Origin: Aerobium sp039839275
Lineage (GTDB): Bacteria; Pseudomonadota; Alphaproteobacteria; Rhizobiales; Rhizobiaceae
Assembly (NCBI RefSeq): GCF_039839275.1
Contig: NZ_JBDOQP010000001.1
Location: 1,116,001 to 1,180,000 of the forward strand
Direction: 5' to 3'
DNA length: 64,000 nt
In this document: one piece after another, positions 17,610 through 25,185 of the stretch
How the letters are laid out: every line of letters starts with the position of its first letter
How positions within the stretch are numbered: the first letter of the stretch is position 1
The notes under the pieces: model-generated
Told to the model about the DNA's origin: nothing
Database searches by the model: none
What the model saw: the letters and a program-made list of their open reading frames with translations, nothing else
Translations under genes and position numbers: made by a program

Positions 17610-18221
17610 CTATCTGTTCGAGCTGACGCTGCCGACGAGCATGCCGCGGCCGTCATCGATCGCGATCCACATGCCGGCGTGTTTCGGTGACTGACGCTTG
17701 AGGAACTGATATTCCGTCTCGTTCCATGCCAGGACGCGTGGCTCCAGATTGTCGAGCACGAAATCGCCGAGGTGGGTGTTCACCGTCAGGACGGCGTGGC
17801 CGTCACCGTTCGGCTGGCGCACTACCGTCACGGCCAGGTTGGAGGCCGGTATCCCGGCCTTGATCAGCCTGCGACGCTTTTCCAGAACGTAGTCTTCGCA
17901 GTCGCCATATCCGTCGCTTGGATAGGACCATCGCTCCTCCACGCCCCACATCTCCATGTCGGTACGTGGCGTGATGCGCGTGTTGACCATGTTGTTGACG
18001 TCGACAATCTTCGTCCACAGACCGCGTGTCAGTTCGACCGGCGCGCTGGCCCGCGTCGGCTGGCATTCCTGCTGATTGCGCTGGCAGAATTCGTAGTGGC
18101 CGACGGGCTGAGAAGACAGCCCTCCTGTCGGCATGAATGACTGAGCCGACGCCGTCCCGACACTCGTACCCAGAATTACCGCGGCTGCCGCCGCGCCGAT
18201 GACCTTTTTGCTGGTCCCCAT
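17610..18221 (-). CDS. periplasmic transglutaminase-like cysteine peptidase (BTLCP family)
   Basis: A 203-residue secreted protein with a signal peptide (basic MGTSKK, hydrophobic run, TASA cleavage near residue 26). The transglutaminase-like triad is visible: C108 in GDCEDY, H142 in DGHAVLTV and D157 in DFVLDNL. This is the bacterial transglutaminase-like cysteine proteinase family, abundant in Rhizobiales; relatives such as LapG cleave surface adhesins under c-di-GMP control, but the role of this copy is unknown. A GGGGAGA ribosome-binding site precedes the ATG, and an AT-rich promoter region lies upstream. Confidence 0.9.
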   Translation of the reverse strand: MGTSKKVIGAAAAAVILGTSVGTASAQSFMPTGGLSSQPVGHYEFCQRNQQECQPTRASAPVELTRGLWTKIVDVNNMVNTRITPRTDMEMWGVEERWSYPSDGYGDCEDYVLEKRRRLIKAGIPASNLAVTVVRQPNGDGHAVLTVNTHLGDFVLDNLEPRVLAWNETEYQFLKRQSPKHAGMWIAIDDGRGMLVGSVSSNR

Positions 18222-18362
18222 TGTTGTCGTCTCCCCGTTGACGAGACCACAATGGCAGACGCGAATTTATTTGACGCAAAACATCGAAGTATAGATTAAG
18301 TCAAAACAATACAGCTTTCGCATTTACATTAGTATAAATTGTATTCGAGTTTGAGTTTAATG

Positions 18363-18392
18363 AGTATAAATCTTTCGTCAAATTTGACTCAA
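18363..18392 (-). promoter_or_regulatory. candidate promoter for the BTLCP gene
   Basis: On the minus strand a -35 box TTGAGT (18387-18392) is followed after 18 bp by a -10 box TATACT (18363-18368). The region 18240-18400 is markedly AT-rich for this genome. Two more TATACT boxes occur downstream (18331-18336 and 18288-18293) without good -35 partners. The 5' leader from the first box would be about 135 bases. Confidence 0.45.
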
Positions 18393-18442
18393 ATGCGGTC
18401 GATCCCCGCACGCCGCCGATTGCCGGCATGCGGAAACGAAAA

Positions 18443-18464
18443 AGGCCGGCTCAATGGCCGGCCT
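18443..18464 (-). terminator. terminator after the PilZ gene
   Basis: AGGCCGGC (18443-18450) pairs with GCCGGCCT (18457-18464) around a 6-base loop. The minus strand then reads TTTTT (complement of the A-run ending at 18443). It lies 34 bp downstream of the PilZ-gene stop. Confidence 0.8.
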
Positions 18465-18497
18465 CGGTTCATGAATTTAGATGTCGCGGTTGGCGGA

Positions 18498-19142
18498 TCA
18501 GCCGATCGTGCCGCTGAACTCTTTCACCAGCGTATCCTCGCGCTGGAGCGCTGCGAATTCGATCGCCACGCCATCTTCGAAATGCCGCACGACACGACCG
18601 CGCATGGTCCCCAGCGTCACCGGCAGGCCGAGCGCAGGCTTTACGTCGAGTTCGACCGCCGCGCCTGAAAGCGAGAGGTCGATGATGCGGCACTGGTAGC
18701 TACGGCCGTCCTCGAGCGCGAGAACCGTCATCGGATTGCGCGGCGACACGCGCTCGTGGCGGCGGTCTTCGGGCAGGTCGAGTTCGTGCTTGTTTGCAAG
18801 CCACGTCAACTGCGCGGCAAGCTTGTCGCGCTTGCGCTCCGACGCAATGATGGTCATGGCGAAGCCGCCATCCAGCCGGCGCGTCACGACGCCTTCGATG
18901 CGACCGATATGATCGAGATAGGCGATGACCTTTTCGCCGAGCTGGCCGAAATTGTCGGCGCGGAAGGCGACGTCGCCAGGCGACATGTCGATCACCTGGC
19001 ACGGATACTCGGAGCGATCCTCCAGCATGTAGCGCCCGTAGATCTTCACGCGCACGCGCTGGAAGTTTCGTCTCTCCGTCCGAGACGGCGCCGCATTTAT
19101 CGCCGCTGTGGTCATTGCTGCATTCGCCCCGCTCAACTCCAT
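18498..19142 (-). CDS. tandem PilZ-domain protein
   Basis: A cytosolic 214-residue protein with two PilZ domains, predicted to bind cyclic di-GMP. Domain 1 has R25-N-F-Q-R29 (RxxxR) and DMSPGD at 52-57, where the last position of DxSxxG is D instead of G. Domain 2 has R127-x3-R131 and an intact DLSLSG at 155-160. Thus domain 2 is the likelier ligand site. The frame is open from a TTG at 19154; the ATG at 19142 is the first good start, and a second ATG 27 bp further in is also possible. The next gene upstream on this strand is the PAS-like gene. Confidence 0.88.
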   Translation of the reverse strand: MELSGANAAMTTAAINAAPSRTERRNFQRVRVKIYGRYMLEDRSEYPCQVIDMSPGDVAFRADNFGQLGEKVIAYLDHIGRIEGVVTRRLDGGFAMTIIASERKRDKLAAQLTWLANKHELDLPEDRRHERVSPRNPMTVLALEDGRSYQCRIIDLSLSGAAVELDVKPALGLPVTLGTMRGRVVRHFEDGVAIEFAALQREDTLVKEFSGTIG

Positions 19143-19228
19143 GCTTCGCGTCAAGCGAAGAGTTTCGCGTCAATATGCTGGTTAATGGGTTAATATCCGG
19201 TAAGTCAAAAGACGCTGTATGCCTTGCA

Positions 19229-19858
19229 TCAGCCGCCTTTTCCGCCTTCGAAGACGACGAGGTGGCGTATTCTTCGTCCCCCTTCGCCGACGTCCAGACC
19301 GTCGTTGATGATGTGGCTCGAAGACGGCACCATCGACGGCACCCGGTTGGCCAGGAACAGCGGCTCGCGATCGGCGTCGACCAGCCGCAACGTTTCGATC
19401 TTGCCTTCGGCAATCGGATCGGCACCCAGCCAGTATGGTTTCGAAAACGGCGTGATGGCGCCCAGAAGGCGAGGGCTGCCGACGCCGCCTTCCAGTGGCA
19501 GCAGCACCATCTCGAAGAAGTTCGACTTGCCGCCCTGGCTCAGACCTTCATAGGTGACCACCACCACGGACTTGTCATGAAACGTGCCGTGAGCCTGGCG
19601 GGCGATGATGCGCTGGTCGCGCTGGTGCCAGATCAGGGGAAATGAATAGCCTTTCAGTTCCCGTCCGTAGGTCGCGCATAGGCGCGTCCCGGCAAGGCGG
19701 AAGACGGCCTCGCCGCGTGTGTCCTTCTCCAGGATGAACGTATCCGCCAGCAATGTCTTGATGTCCGCCGGCTCGATCTCGGTTCGTCGTGGTGCCGGCC
19801 TTCCGTTGCGGAGCCTGTTCCAATATTGGAATAGCGCTATCGACCCGTCCTGTTTCAT
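19229..19858 (-). CDS. PAS-like domain protein (PAS_5 type)
   Basis: A 209-residue soluble protein of a family widespread in Rhizobiales, with a single PAS-like fold. Recognisable features are LFQYWNRLRNGRPAPRRTEIE at the N-terminus, split here by family convention into a conserved W-N-x-LR-x-GR core, and FRLAGTRLCATYGRELKGYSF. A PLEGGVGSPRLLGAITP segment follows. No output domain is attached, so it may sense a ligand for a partner; the partner is unknown. AGGA precedes the ATG. It is separated by 86 bp from the PilZ gene downstream on the same strand. Confidence 0.75.
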   Translation of the reverse strand: MKQDGSIALFQYWNRLRNGRPAPRRTEIEPADIKTLLADTFILEKDTRGEAVFRLAGTRLCATYGRELKGYSFPLIWHQRDQRIIARQAHGTFHDKSVVVVTYEGLSQGGKSNFFEMVLLPLEGGVGSPRLLGAITPFSKPYWLGADPIAEGKIETLRLVDADREPLFLANRVPSMVPSSSHIINDGLDVGEGGRRIRHLVVFEGGKGG

Positions 19859-20029
19859 AATTCCTTAACCGCCCTGTGTCCCCATCCGCAGGTGTTCCAT
19901 CGGTGAACAGAAACGTGATGTCCGATGGCCCTACATGCCTGCAGACGCAGAACCCGTGCCACCCCCGCAACACGTTGTTAACGGCGTTCCGGCCCGTTAA
20001 GGTTAACAAAGGGTTTAGATTGCGTGCTC

Positions 20030-20159
20030 CGTCCTGCTTTGGCATCTTCTGCCTACTCCAAGGGGACGGCGCCAAGGCGGATGTCCACGGGACAAGAAAC
20101 ATCTTGGGGGTGAGCAGGGGGCTCGACCAGCCGTCCAGGGGAAACCCTGGACGGCTTTT
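20030..20159 (+). ncRNA. candidate small RNA or structured leader ending in a strong terminator
   Basis: The 420 bp gap between the PAS-like gene (minus) and the rhomboid gene (plus) holds no convincing gene, yet it ends in a strong plus-strand terminator with no gene upstream of it. Before the terminator, CCTGCT (20033-20038) can pair with AGCAGG (20113-20118), enclosing a smaller hairpin between GATGT (20080-20084) and ACATC (20099-20103). A TTTAGA near 20024 could be a -10 box. An 11-codon ORF (20081-20113, product MSTGQETSWG) also fits. I do not recognise it as a known RNA family. Confidence 0.5.
20130..20159 (+). terminator. strong intrinsic terminator upstream of the rhomboid gene
   Basis: GCCGTCCAGGG (20130-20140) pairs perfectly with CCCTGGACGGC (20145-20155) around a GAAA loop, followed by TTTT (20156-20159). 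No plus-strand protein gene precedes it within the gap, so it ends either a small RNA or an attenuated leader of the rhomboid gene, which starts 120 bp downstream. Confidence 0.85.
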
Positions 20160-20279
20160 CACTTTCCCAGGGCCAGTACGAAGCCAGCCCGGCCATCTCA
20201 CGAAACCGTTCGTCAGAAAATGGCAGGCTTTTGCAGGGCATACTGGCAAAACCACGTCTCGCTCACCAGATCGCAAGAG

Positions 20280-21023
20280 ATGACCTCAGAACCACACCCA
20301 GATAGCGCCGAGTCTCGGCCGGCAGCCCCAGCTTACTCTGGCCCGGATGCCGCCGTCCGCGAACCGGTCTTCAACCTGCCCGCCATCGTCACGGCTTTCA
20401 TCGCGCTGTGCGTGGCGATCCACCTTCTGCGGAGCTATGTGCTGACGCAGGAACAGGATTTCTGGGTCGTCCTGCAATTTGCCTTCATTCCGATACGCTA
20501 TTCGGGCGAGTATGCGCTCGACCCGTATGCATTCATGGGGCCGTGGACCTATTCGCTTCTGCATGGGGGGCTTGGGCACCTGGCGGTGAACATGATCTGG
20601 CTTGCCGCTTTCGGCTCCCCGCTCGCCAACCGAATCGGTGTGATTCGCTTCATCCTCTTCTGGCTGGTGACGTCACTGGCGGCGGTGGGGCTCCACTACA
20701 TGCTTCATTCGACCGAGGCTGTGCCGCTTGTCGGCGCATCAGGCGCCATTTCCGGGATGATGGGGGCGGCGGCTCGATTCGGCTTCCGAATCGATCGCAG
20801 TGCCGGCAAGGCGGCGTTTGACGGCCCCGTCCGCTCGATCATGGCCGTATTCCGCTCGCGCGCGGTGGTGACGTTCCTGTTGGTCTGGTTCGCGGTGAAT
20901 CTCGTCATGGGGCTCGGGTTCGGCGGATCGGAAGGTGGCGGCGAGATTGCCTGGGAGGCTCATATTGGCGGTTTCCTCGCAGGTTTCCTGCTTATCCGGC
21001 TGTTTGACCCGCGCTCGGGGTGA
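20280..21023 (+). CDS. rhomboid-family intramembrane serine protease
   Basis: A 247-residue integral membrane protease. After a polar N-terminus of about 30 residues there are six or seven membrane helices. The catalytic serine lies in GASG (S154) and the catalytic histidine in AHIGGF (H228); H100 and N104 in HLAVNMIW form the oxyanion region. The start at 20280 (product MTSEPHPDS) is preferred over an in-frame ATG at 20220, whose extension has no family resemblance. Substrates are unknown. A strong terminator lies 120 bp upstream. Confidence 0.93.
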   Translation: MTSEPHPDSAESRPAAPAYSGPDAAVREPVFNLPAIVTAFIALCVAIHLLRSYVLTQEQDFWVVLQFAFIPIRYSGEYALDPYAFMGPWTYSLLHGGLGHLAVNMIWLAAFGSPLANRIGVIRFILFWLVTSLAAVGLHYMLHSTEAVPLVGASGAISGMMGAAARFGFRIDRSAGKAAFDGPVRSIMAVFRSRAVVTFLLVWFAVNLVMGLGFGGSEGGGEIAWEAHIGGFLAGFLLIRLFDPRSG

Positions 21024-21128
21024 CGCCGGTACATCTGCTTGCAAACCCCGCTGTCTCAGCGCACGATATGCTCGATATCGCAAGCGGCCGCGAGGGGTGC
21101 GGCCGGTCACGGCCGAGAGGAGCGAGCT

Positions 21129-21560
21129 ATGACGGTCAAGACGATCCTGGAACAGAAGGGTACCGACGTGGTGACGATCGAGCCCGGCGCTAAGCTGGCG
21201 CGGGCGGCGCAACTGCTCGGCGAGCGGCGGATCGGCGCGGTGGTGGTCACAGATGGCGACGGCGGCATCGTCGGCATACTTTCCGAGCGTGACATCGTCA
21301 GGGCCGTCGGCGAAGCCGGTGCTCAGGCGCTCGAACTGAACGTCGACAAGGTGATGACGTCCAAAGTCAGCACCTGCAGCGAATCGCACACGATCAACTC
21401 GGTGATGGAAATCATGACGCGCGGCCGCTTCAGGCACCTGCCGGTGGAGAAGGGCGGCCGCCTGGCCGGGATCATCTCGATCGGCGATGTCGTCAAGTGG
21501 CGTATCCGCGAGGTCGAGCGCGAGGCAGAGCAGATTCGCGAGTATATCGCGACGGCCTGA
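21129..21560 (+). CDS. CBS-domain pair protein
   Basis: A 143-residue cytosolic protein consisting of two CBS domains (about residues 8-62 and 75-130), the Bateman module that binds adenine nucleotides. Typical segments are IGAVVVTDGDGGIVGILSERDIVRAV and RFRHLPVEKGGRLAGIISIGDVV, given here as landmarks only. The ATG at 21129 has an AGGAG 7 bases upstream, and the longer frame from 21039 looks non-coding. With no other domain attached, the regulated partner is unknown. It probably has its own transcript or follows the rhomboid gene, 105 bp upstream. Confidence 0.9.
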   Translation: MTVKTILEQKGTDVVTIEPGAKLARAAQLLGERRIGAVVVTDGDGGIVGILSERDIVRAVGEAGAQALELNVDKVMTSKVSTCSESHTINSVMEIMTRGRFRHLPVEKGGRLAGIISIGDVVKWRIREVEREAEQIREYIATA

Positions 21561-21605
21561 GTCGCCCACCGGCCGTCGCAACGGCCGGCGGGCGTCGTCA
21601 TTCAC

Positions 21606-21863
21606 CTATCGATTGTCCTGGCGCGCCCGCACCAGTTCCAGCCCCCGTCGCGTGATGCGATAGGGTCCGCTGGCCCTCGAGGCGATCGCGCGGCGGCGTT
21701 TCAGGCGGCGAAAAAGATCGAGATCGAAATCCGAAAACCGCCAGTTGTCACGTGTATGGCAATGGGCAGTTTCGATTCTGCCATCATCATCGCGTTCGAG
21801 TTCTATCCATCCACCTTGCGCGAGCAGATGAAGAATGCGCTGTTCAGCGCGCGTTATGTTCAT
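21606..21863 (-). CDS. YjhX family protein (UPF0386)
   Basis: An 85-residue protein beginning MNITRAEQRILHLLAQGG, with IELERDDDGRI, CHTRDNW and a C-terminal RRRAIASR...YRITRRGLELV segment. This is the YjhX/UPF0386 pattern, a small winged-helix-like protein annotated elsewhere as a topoisomerase-modulating toxin. No antitoxin-like partner gene is next to it, so the toxin label should not be taken as shown. It is convergent with the CBS gene, whose stop lies 46 bp away. Confidence 0.85.
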   Translation of the reverse strand: MNITRAEQRILHLLAQGGWIELERDDDGRIETAHCHTRDNWRFSDFDLDLFRRLKRRRAIASRASGPYRITRRGLELVRARQDNR

Positions 21864-22170
21864 TTCTGGAAAAGTCCTGAAAACACGGCCATTCGGCCAG
21901 ACGAAATTGCCGCCGCTGCGCAGGCAGGGCGGGGGTTCGCGGTTTTCATGCCCTGACGGTCTTACGACGTCAGGGCTTCAGCGGGACTCACAGCTTGGCA
22001 TCAAACACCATGGATTTTCGCCAGCGTGTATAATATTCGGCCGTATCGGTGTCCACCCGAAGTGGCGAAAAGGGGCGCAACGCTTGCAAGCGCGGGCCGT
22101 TTGATCTAGCGAAAGTCCATGCAAACCGGCGCGCCGCAGCGCCGCAACTTCCATAGCGAAGCGGACTTTC
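21864..22170. other. gene-free region between yjhX-like gene and gatB
   Basis: No convincing gene. CCCTGACG (21951-21958) and CGTCAGGG (21968-21975) form an 8 bp stem with a 9-base loop. A perfect TATAAT (22029-22034) on the plus strand could be the -10 box of the gatB promoter, but its upstream -35 position (CACCAT at 17 bp) is poor. The yjhX-like gene probably starts its leftward transcript from this region as well. Confidence 0.4.
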
Positions 22171-23670
22171 ATGACGATCATCGATACGCGCACGCCTGAC
22201 CCCAAGCGCCTCGTCGCGGGTGCCACCGGCGACTGGGAAATCATCATCGGCCTCGAGGTTCATGCCCAGGTGACGTCCGAGGCGAAGCTGTTCTCCGGCG
22301 CATCGACCTCGTTCGGCGCCGCTCCCAACGACAATGTCAGCCTCGTCGACGCGGCCATGCCGGGCATGCTGCCCGTCATCAACGAGGAATGCGTGCGGCA
22401 GGCGATCCGCACCGGGCTCGGCCTGAAGGCGCAGATCAACCTGAAATCAGTCTTCGACCGGAAGAACTATTTCTATCCGGACCTGCCACAGGGCTATCAG
22501 ATTTCCCAGTTCAAGCAGCCGATCGTGGGTGAGGGCATCGTCATCGTCTCGGTCGGTCCGGACAAGCAGGGCAATTTCGAAGACATTGAGGTGGGCATCG
22601 AGCGGCTGCATCTGGAGCAGGACGCCGGCAAGTCGATGCATGACCAGCATCCGACCATGTCGTATCTCGACCTCAATCGTTCGGGCGTGGCGCTGATGGA
22701 GATTGTGTCCAAGCCGGACATGCGTTCGGCCGACGAGGCCAAGGCGTATCTGACCAAGCTGCGCACCATCGTACGCTATCTGGGCACATGCGACGGCAAC
22801 ATGGACGAAGGCTCGATGCGGGCCGACGTGAACGTTTCCGTTCGCCGGCCCGGCGACGCGTTCGGCACGCGCTGCGAGATCAAGAACGTCAATTCGATCC
22901 GTTTCGTTGGCCAGGCGATCGAGTATGAGGCGCGGCGCCAGATCGCGATTCTCGAGGATGGTGGGTCGATCGACCAGGAGACGCGCTTGTTCGATCCCCA
23001 CAAGGGCGAGACGCGCTCCATGCGTTCCAAGGAAGAAGCGCATGACTACCGCTACTTCCCCGATCCCGACCTTCTGCCGCTGGAGTTTGACCAGGCCTAT
23101 GTGGACGCACTGGCGCAGCACCTGCCGGAATTGCCGGACGACAAGAAGGGACGCCTGATCGATACGCTCGGCCTGTCGGTCTACGATGCGTCGATCCTTG
23201 TCTCCGAGAAGGCCATTGCCGATTATTACGAGCAGGTCGCGGCTGGGCGAGACGGCAAGACATCTGCGAACTGGGTCATCAACGATCTACTCGGGGCATT
23301 GAACAAAGCCGGCCGTGACATCGAAGATTCCCCGCTGGCGCCCGGTCAGCTCGGCGCGATCGTCGACCTCATCAAAGAGGGCACCATCTCCGGCAAGATC
23401 GCCAAGGACCTGTTCGAGATTGTCTGGAGCGAAGGTGGAGACCCGCGCGCGATCGTCGAAAGCCGCGGCATGAAGCAGGTGACGGATACCGGCGCGATCG
23501 AGAAGGCGGTCGACGAGGTGATCGCGGGGAACCCGGACAAGGTCGAACAGGCGAAGGCGAAGCCGACGATGGCCGGCTGGTTTGTCGGGCAGGTGATGAA
23601 GGCGACAGGCGGCAAGGCCAATCCGCAGGCCGTCAACGACCTCGTCAAGGCCCGCCTGGGCATCGATTAG
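22171..23670 (+). CDS. gatB: Asp-tRNA(Asn)/Glu-tRNA(Gln) amidotransferase subunit B
   Basis: The tRNA-binding kinase subunit of GatCAB, which converts Glu-tRNA-Gln (and Asp-tRNA-Asn) to the amidated form (499 aa). The family signature WEIIIGLEVHAQV is near residue 24, with KLFSGAST, LPQGYQISQFKQPI and YLDLNRSGVALMEIV following. YqeY-like helical tail sequence runs from about residue 350 to the end. gatC and gatA are not in the window, so the genes are not contiguous here. A GNAT gene starts 4 bp downstream. Confidence 0.97.
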   Translation: MTIIDTRTPDPKRLVAGATGDWEIIIGLEVHAQVTSEAKLFSGASTSFGAAPNDNVSLVDAAMPGMLPVINEECVRQAIRTGLGLKAQINLKSVFDRKNYFYPDLPQGYQISQFKQPIVGEGIVIVSVGPDKQGNFEDIEVGIERLHLEQDAGKSMHDQHPTMSYLDLNRSGVALMEIVSKPDMRSADEAKAYLTKLRTIVRYLGTCDGNMDEGSMRADVNVSVRRPGDAFGTRCEIKNVNSIRFVGQAIEYEARRQIAILEDGGSIDQETRLFDPHKGETRSMRSKEEAHDYRYFPDPDLLPLEFDQAYVDALAQHLPELPDDKKGRLIDTLGLSVYDASILVSEKAIADYYEQVAAGRDGKTSANWVINDLLGALNKAGRDIEDSPLAPGQLGAIVDLIKEGTISGKIAKDLFEIVWSEGGDPRAIVESRGMKQVTDTGAIEKAVDEVIAGNPDKVEQAKAKPTMAGWFVGQVMKATGGKANPQAVNDLVKARLGID

Positions 23671-23674
23671 CGCG

Positions 23675-24160
23675 ATGTTCGTCCGCACCGCATCGGCGCG
23701 CGATCTCGACGCGGTACGTGCGCTGCTGGTAGAGACGTGGCACGACACCTACGACCCGATCTATGGGGTGGAGCGCGTCAACCAGATCACCGCTGAGTGG
23801 CATTCGCTCGAGGCTCTCGCCAGCCGCATGGCGAGCCCCAACTCCGAGTTCCTCGTCGCCGACGACGGACAGCGCATCGGCGGAATGGCCTACGCCTCCA
23901 CGCAGGACGAAGGCTCGACGGTCATGCTGCGCCAGCTCTATGTGCTGCCCGCCTGCCAGGGGCAAGGCATCGGAGGAATGCTTCTCGACGAGATCGAAGG
24001 CAGCTTTCCCGGGGCTGATCGCCTGCGCCTCGAGGTTGAAACCCGCAATGCCAAAGCGGTGGCATTCTATCATGCACAGGGGTTCGCGGAGATCGGCAAG
24101 GCCGAGCTGGAGGGCAAGACCGTCACGGTGCTCGAGCGCCCGATCGTCTGGGCCGAGTGA
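23675..24160 (+). CDS. GNAT-family N-acetyltransferase
   Basis: A 161-residue acetyltransferase-fold protein. The acetyl-CoA pocket motif lies in LYVLPACQGQGIGGMLLDEIE (motif A, Q-x-x-G-I/G-x-x-L), with the preceding strand STVMLRQLYV and a following strand LRLEVETRNAKAVAFYHAQGF (motif B), as in RimI-like enzymes. The substrate cannot be inferred. It begins 4 bp after gatB, so the two are probably cotranscribed; no clear Shine-Dalgarno is seen. Confidence 0.9.
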   Translation: MFVRTASARDLDAVRALLVETWHDTYDPIYGVERVNQITAEWHSLEALASRMASPNSEFLVADDGQRIGGMAYASTQDEGSTVMLRQLYVLPACQGQGIGGMLLDEIEGSFPGADRLRLEVETRNAKAVAFYHAQGFAEIGKAELEGKTVTVLERPIVWAE

Positions 24161-24246
24161 CCCGGGTGCCGGGGCGGGAAGACCTTGCAATGCTGCCCTT
24201 GTAGCGCCATAAGGCCCTGACGGCGATTGTCCTGCCGGAGGAATCG

Positions 24247-24645
24247 ATGAAGACCATTCTCGCGCAGATCTTTACATGGTGGAACGGCCAGAACCTCAAC
24301 ACCCGTTTCGATACGTGGAGGCACGGCAACAAGGTCGGCACCGACGAAATCGGCAATGTCTATTATGAAGGCGGCAAGGATTACGAGGGCAACCCGCGCC
24401 GCTGGGTAATCTACAAGGGATACTCAGAGGCATCCGCGGTGCCGCCAGGCTGGCACGGCTGGCTGCATCACCGAACCGATACGCCGCCCACCTCCGACGA
24501 CTACAAGCCGCGCGAGTGGGAAAAGTCGCACATACCGAACCTGACAGGCACGCCGGGCGCGTATCGTCCGAAGGGTTCGGTGTTGAGCACGCAGGAGCGC
24601 CCGCGCGTTACCGGCGACTACGACGCCTGGACGCCCGGCTCCTGA
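24247..24645 (+). CDS. NADH:ubiquinone oxidoreductase NDUFA12-family subunit
   Basis: A 132-residue protein of the NDUFA12 (B17.2, 17.2 kDa) family, a supernumerary complex I subunit that alphaproteobacteria share with mitochondria. Diagnostic segments are FTWWNGQNLNTRFDTWRHG, VGTDEIGNVYYEGG, and RRWVIYKGYSEASAVPPGWHGWLHH, read here as landmarks. A perfect GGAGGA lies 4 bases before ATG. The gene stands about 20 kb from the nuo operon, as is usual in these genomes. It is followed by the DUF2155 gene on the same strand. Confidence 0.93.
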   Translation: MKTILAQIFTWWNGQNLNTRFDTWRHGNKVGTDEIGNVYYEGGKDYEGNPRRWVIYKGYSEASAVPPGWHGWLHHRTDTPPTSDDYKPREWEKSHIPNLTGTPGAYRPKGSVLSTQERPRVTGDYDAWTPGS

Positions 24646-24756
24646 GGACAAATCCCGGCGGGTGCAGTTCTCGCCACAATTGCCGCCTATCGCAGAGGCT
24701 ACCCGCCTCGACCGAAACCGGACCTACACTGCATGGCACAAACCGGACTTTTCCTG

Positions 24757-25182
24757 ATGGGCCGCATCAAGGTCTTCACGCGCCGCGTTGGGCTGTCGGC
24801 AATCGCCTCGCTGCTGTTGGCAGGATCGCCAGCCAGCGCTGAGCGGATTTCCAATCCCGTCGCCGAATTCACCGGCGTCGACAAGATCACTGGCCGTATC
24901 ATCAGCTTCGACGTCTATGTCGACGAGACCGTCCAGTTCGGGGCGCTTCAGGTGACCCCCCGCGTCTGCCATACCTCGTCCGAGGCCGAGGAGCCGCGCA
25001 CGACAGCGTTCGTCGAGGTCGATGAGATCACGCTCGATCGCAAGATCAGGCGTATCTTCACAGGCTGGATGTTTGCCGAAAGCCCCGGCCTCAATGCCGT
25101 TGAGCACGCGATCTATGACGTGTGGCTGAAGACCTGCAAGCAGGATTCCAGCGTTCCTCCGCCCGAGACGCCGACGAACTGA
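24757..25182 (+). CDS. DUF2155 domain-containing secreted protein
   Basis: A 141-residue protein with an N-terminal signal peptide (MGRIKVFTRR, hydrophobic core, PASA cleavage). The DUF2155 core is visible: ITGRIISFDVYVDETVQFG followed by C-H-T around residue 71 and a terminal KTCK. It is named for its family only; no function is known. The frame is open from an ATG at 24733; the ATG at 24757 gives the classical signal peptide. The NDUFA12-DUF2155 pairing is a recurrent alphaproteobacterial neighbourhood. It ends 3 bp before the convergent aat gene. Confidence 0.85.
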   Translation: MGRIKVFTRRVGLSAIASLLLAGSPASAERISNPVAEFTGVDKITGRIISFDVYVDETVQFGALQVTPRVCHTSSEAEEPRTTAFVEVDEITLDRKIRRIFTGWMFAESPGLNAVEHAIYDVWLKTCKQDSSVPPPETPTN

Positions 25183-25185
25183 TCC

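Noticed and set aside
20081..20113. Ten-residue leader peptide MSTGQETSWG
   Set aside because: No run of amino acids linked to a biosynthetic operon and no good ribosome-binding site; kept only as a note in the small-RNA candidate.
21864..22170. Possible tRNA or riboswitch upstream of gatB
   Set aside because: I searched for a T-loop, acceptor stem and known riboswitch words and found none; only a simple hairpin and a TATAAT box are present.
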